Part shown: positions 63,511 through 64,000 of the stretch, piece after piece
Position numbering within the stretch: position 1 is the first letter of the stretch
How the letters are laid out: every line of letters begins with the position of its first letter
Source: Marinoscillum furvescens DSM 4134
GTDB taxonomy: Bacteria > Bacteroidota > Bacteroidia > Cytophagales > Cyclobacteriaceae
Assembly: GCF_003386095.1 (NCBI RefSeq)
Contig: NZ_QREG01000028.1
Span: 1 to 64,000, forward strand
DNA: 64,000 nt
Reading direction: 5' to 3'
The notes under the pieces: model-generated
What the model saw: the letters and a program-made list of their open reading frames with translations, nothing else
The model's database searches: none
What the model was told of the DNA's origin: nothing
Made by a program: the position numbers and the translations under genes

Positions 63511-64000
63511 CTATATATCACGGCCAGTTAGGTCGGTGACTTTTCGATGATACTGCCGGATCACCAGCTGTTGGTCAAAGTTTTCTTCTATAAACTTCCG
63601 TGACCTGTGGGCCATTTCGGTTTGTTCCTGGTGGCTCAGGGCCAAAAAGAGTTTGATTTTTGCGGCCAGATCGGCCGGATTTTGTGGCTTACACAAAAAG
63701 CCATTTTTGCCATCCTGCACCACATGCCTGCAGCCGGGCACATCTGTAGCGATCAGGGGCCTGCCCATAGCTCCTGCCTCTAGCAGGGTACGCGGCGTAC
63801 CTTCCCGGTAAGAGGGCAGCACCACCGCACTGGCCTGAGCGATGACCGGTCGTACATCTTCTAAATGCGCGGTATAGCGAATAAGGCCTTCTTTTTGCCA
63901 GGTGGCAAGCTCCTCCCCTGCTATGGAGCGGGCATGACTTTCGTCCAATGCCCCTACGAGATGAAACCGTACATGGAGCCCTTTTTTGCGGAGCAGCCTG
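63511..64000 (-). CDS. Group 1 (GT4-like) glycosyltransferase, truncated by the window edge
   Basis: The C-terminal 163 residues of a retaining GT4 transferase. Reading in from the right edge, LLRKKGLHVRFHLVGALDE is clearly part of the fold and continues into the same frame, so the gene starts beyond the window. SYREGTPRTLLEAGAMGRPLIATDVPG carries the EX7E motif (E-G-T-P-R-T-L-L-E), followed by GCRHVVQDGKNGFLCKP. It would add a sugar to the lipid-linked polysaccharide unit. First gene seen of the next part of the locus. Confidence 0.9.
   Translation of the reverse strand, partial: RLLRKKGLHVRFHLVGALDESHARSIAGEELATWQKEGLIRYTAHLEDVRPVIAQASAVVLPSYREGTPRTLLEAGAMGRPLIATDVPGCRHVVQDGKNGFLCKPQNPADLAAKIKLFLALSHQEQTEMAHRSRKFIEENFDQQLVIRQYHRKVTDLTGRDI

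Overview
This window is a chromosomal segment of a Bacteroidota bacterium, most likely a marine or soil member of the Cytophagales or a close relative. The protein families point there: a PopT-type DUF368 protein, DUF3857 transglutaminase-like proteins, a DUF2795 small protein, a C-terminally extended LysS, and RNase Y downstream of pheT and zapA. So do the promoters. Several genes are preceded by the Bacteroidota -7 element TAnnTTTG, some with a TTG about 19 bp upstream, and Shine-Dalgarno sequences are largely absent. Several genes start at TTG or GTG. I saw no tRNA, rRNA, insertion sequence, prophage or CRISPR array.

Layout. 0.15-3.1 kb: lysS and a proline dehydrogenase, reading left. 3.2-5.7 kb: aroB and aroA, with a tiny membrane ORF antisense between them. 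5.8-9.0 kb: an arsenosugar-type cluster (DUF2064 protein, AhpD-like protein, radical SAM ArsS, methyltransferase ArsM). 9.1-11.6 kb: M28 peptidase, Rrf2 regulator and an AhpD/CMD protein with a strong inverted repeat in its promoter. 11.6-15.1 kb: ettA coupled to a 51-residue zinc-ribbon membrane protein, then DUF349 and DUF2795 genes. 15.2-20.8 kb: ispD, queA, FtsX-like permease, VOC protein, recA, PF10023 peptidase. 21.0-23.5 kb: PhoB/PhoR-like pair and an RluA-type synthase. 23.5-26.2 kb: rplM-rpsI-rpsB-tsf. 26.2-34.4 kb: two exported proteins, rpsT, radC, DUF1684, pheT, a coiled-coil protein, zapA and rny. 34.4-45.0 kb: accessory envelope region with two DUF3857 proteins, a lipoprotein glycosidase, an EamA transporter, a small lipoprotein, a TPR membrane protein, an lmo0937-type peptide and DUF2461. 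45.1-49.7 kb: leuCDBA. 49.9-53.5 kb: a large helical unknown, DUF4926, a double-VOC protein and a PIN toxin-antitoxin pair. 53.5-59.5 kb: uvrB, aroE, popT-like, comA-like and a TPR protein. 59.6-64.0 kb: start of a capsule/exopolysaccharide locus (CpsB-type phosphatase, Wzc-type kinase, Wza-type exporter, truncated glycosyltransferase).

Most of the window is core metabolism and information processing. The most distinctive parts are the arsenosugar cluster, the Rrf2/AhpD module with apparently leaderless promoters, the ComA homologue in a non-methanogen, the transglutaminase-like pair in which one copy has lost its catalytic residues, and several small membrane proteins under 60 residues. I found no convincing wholly new multi-gene system.
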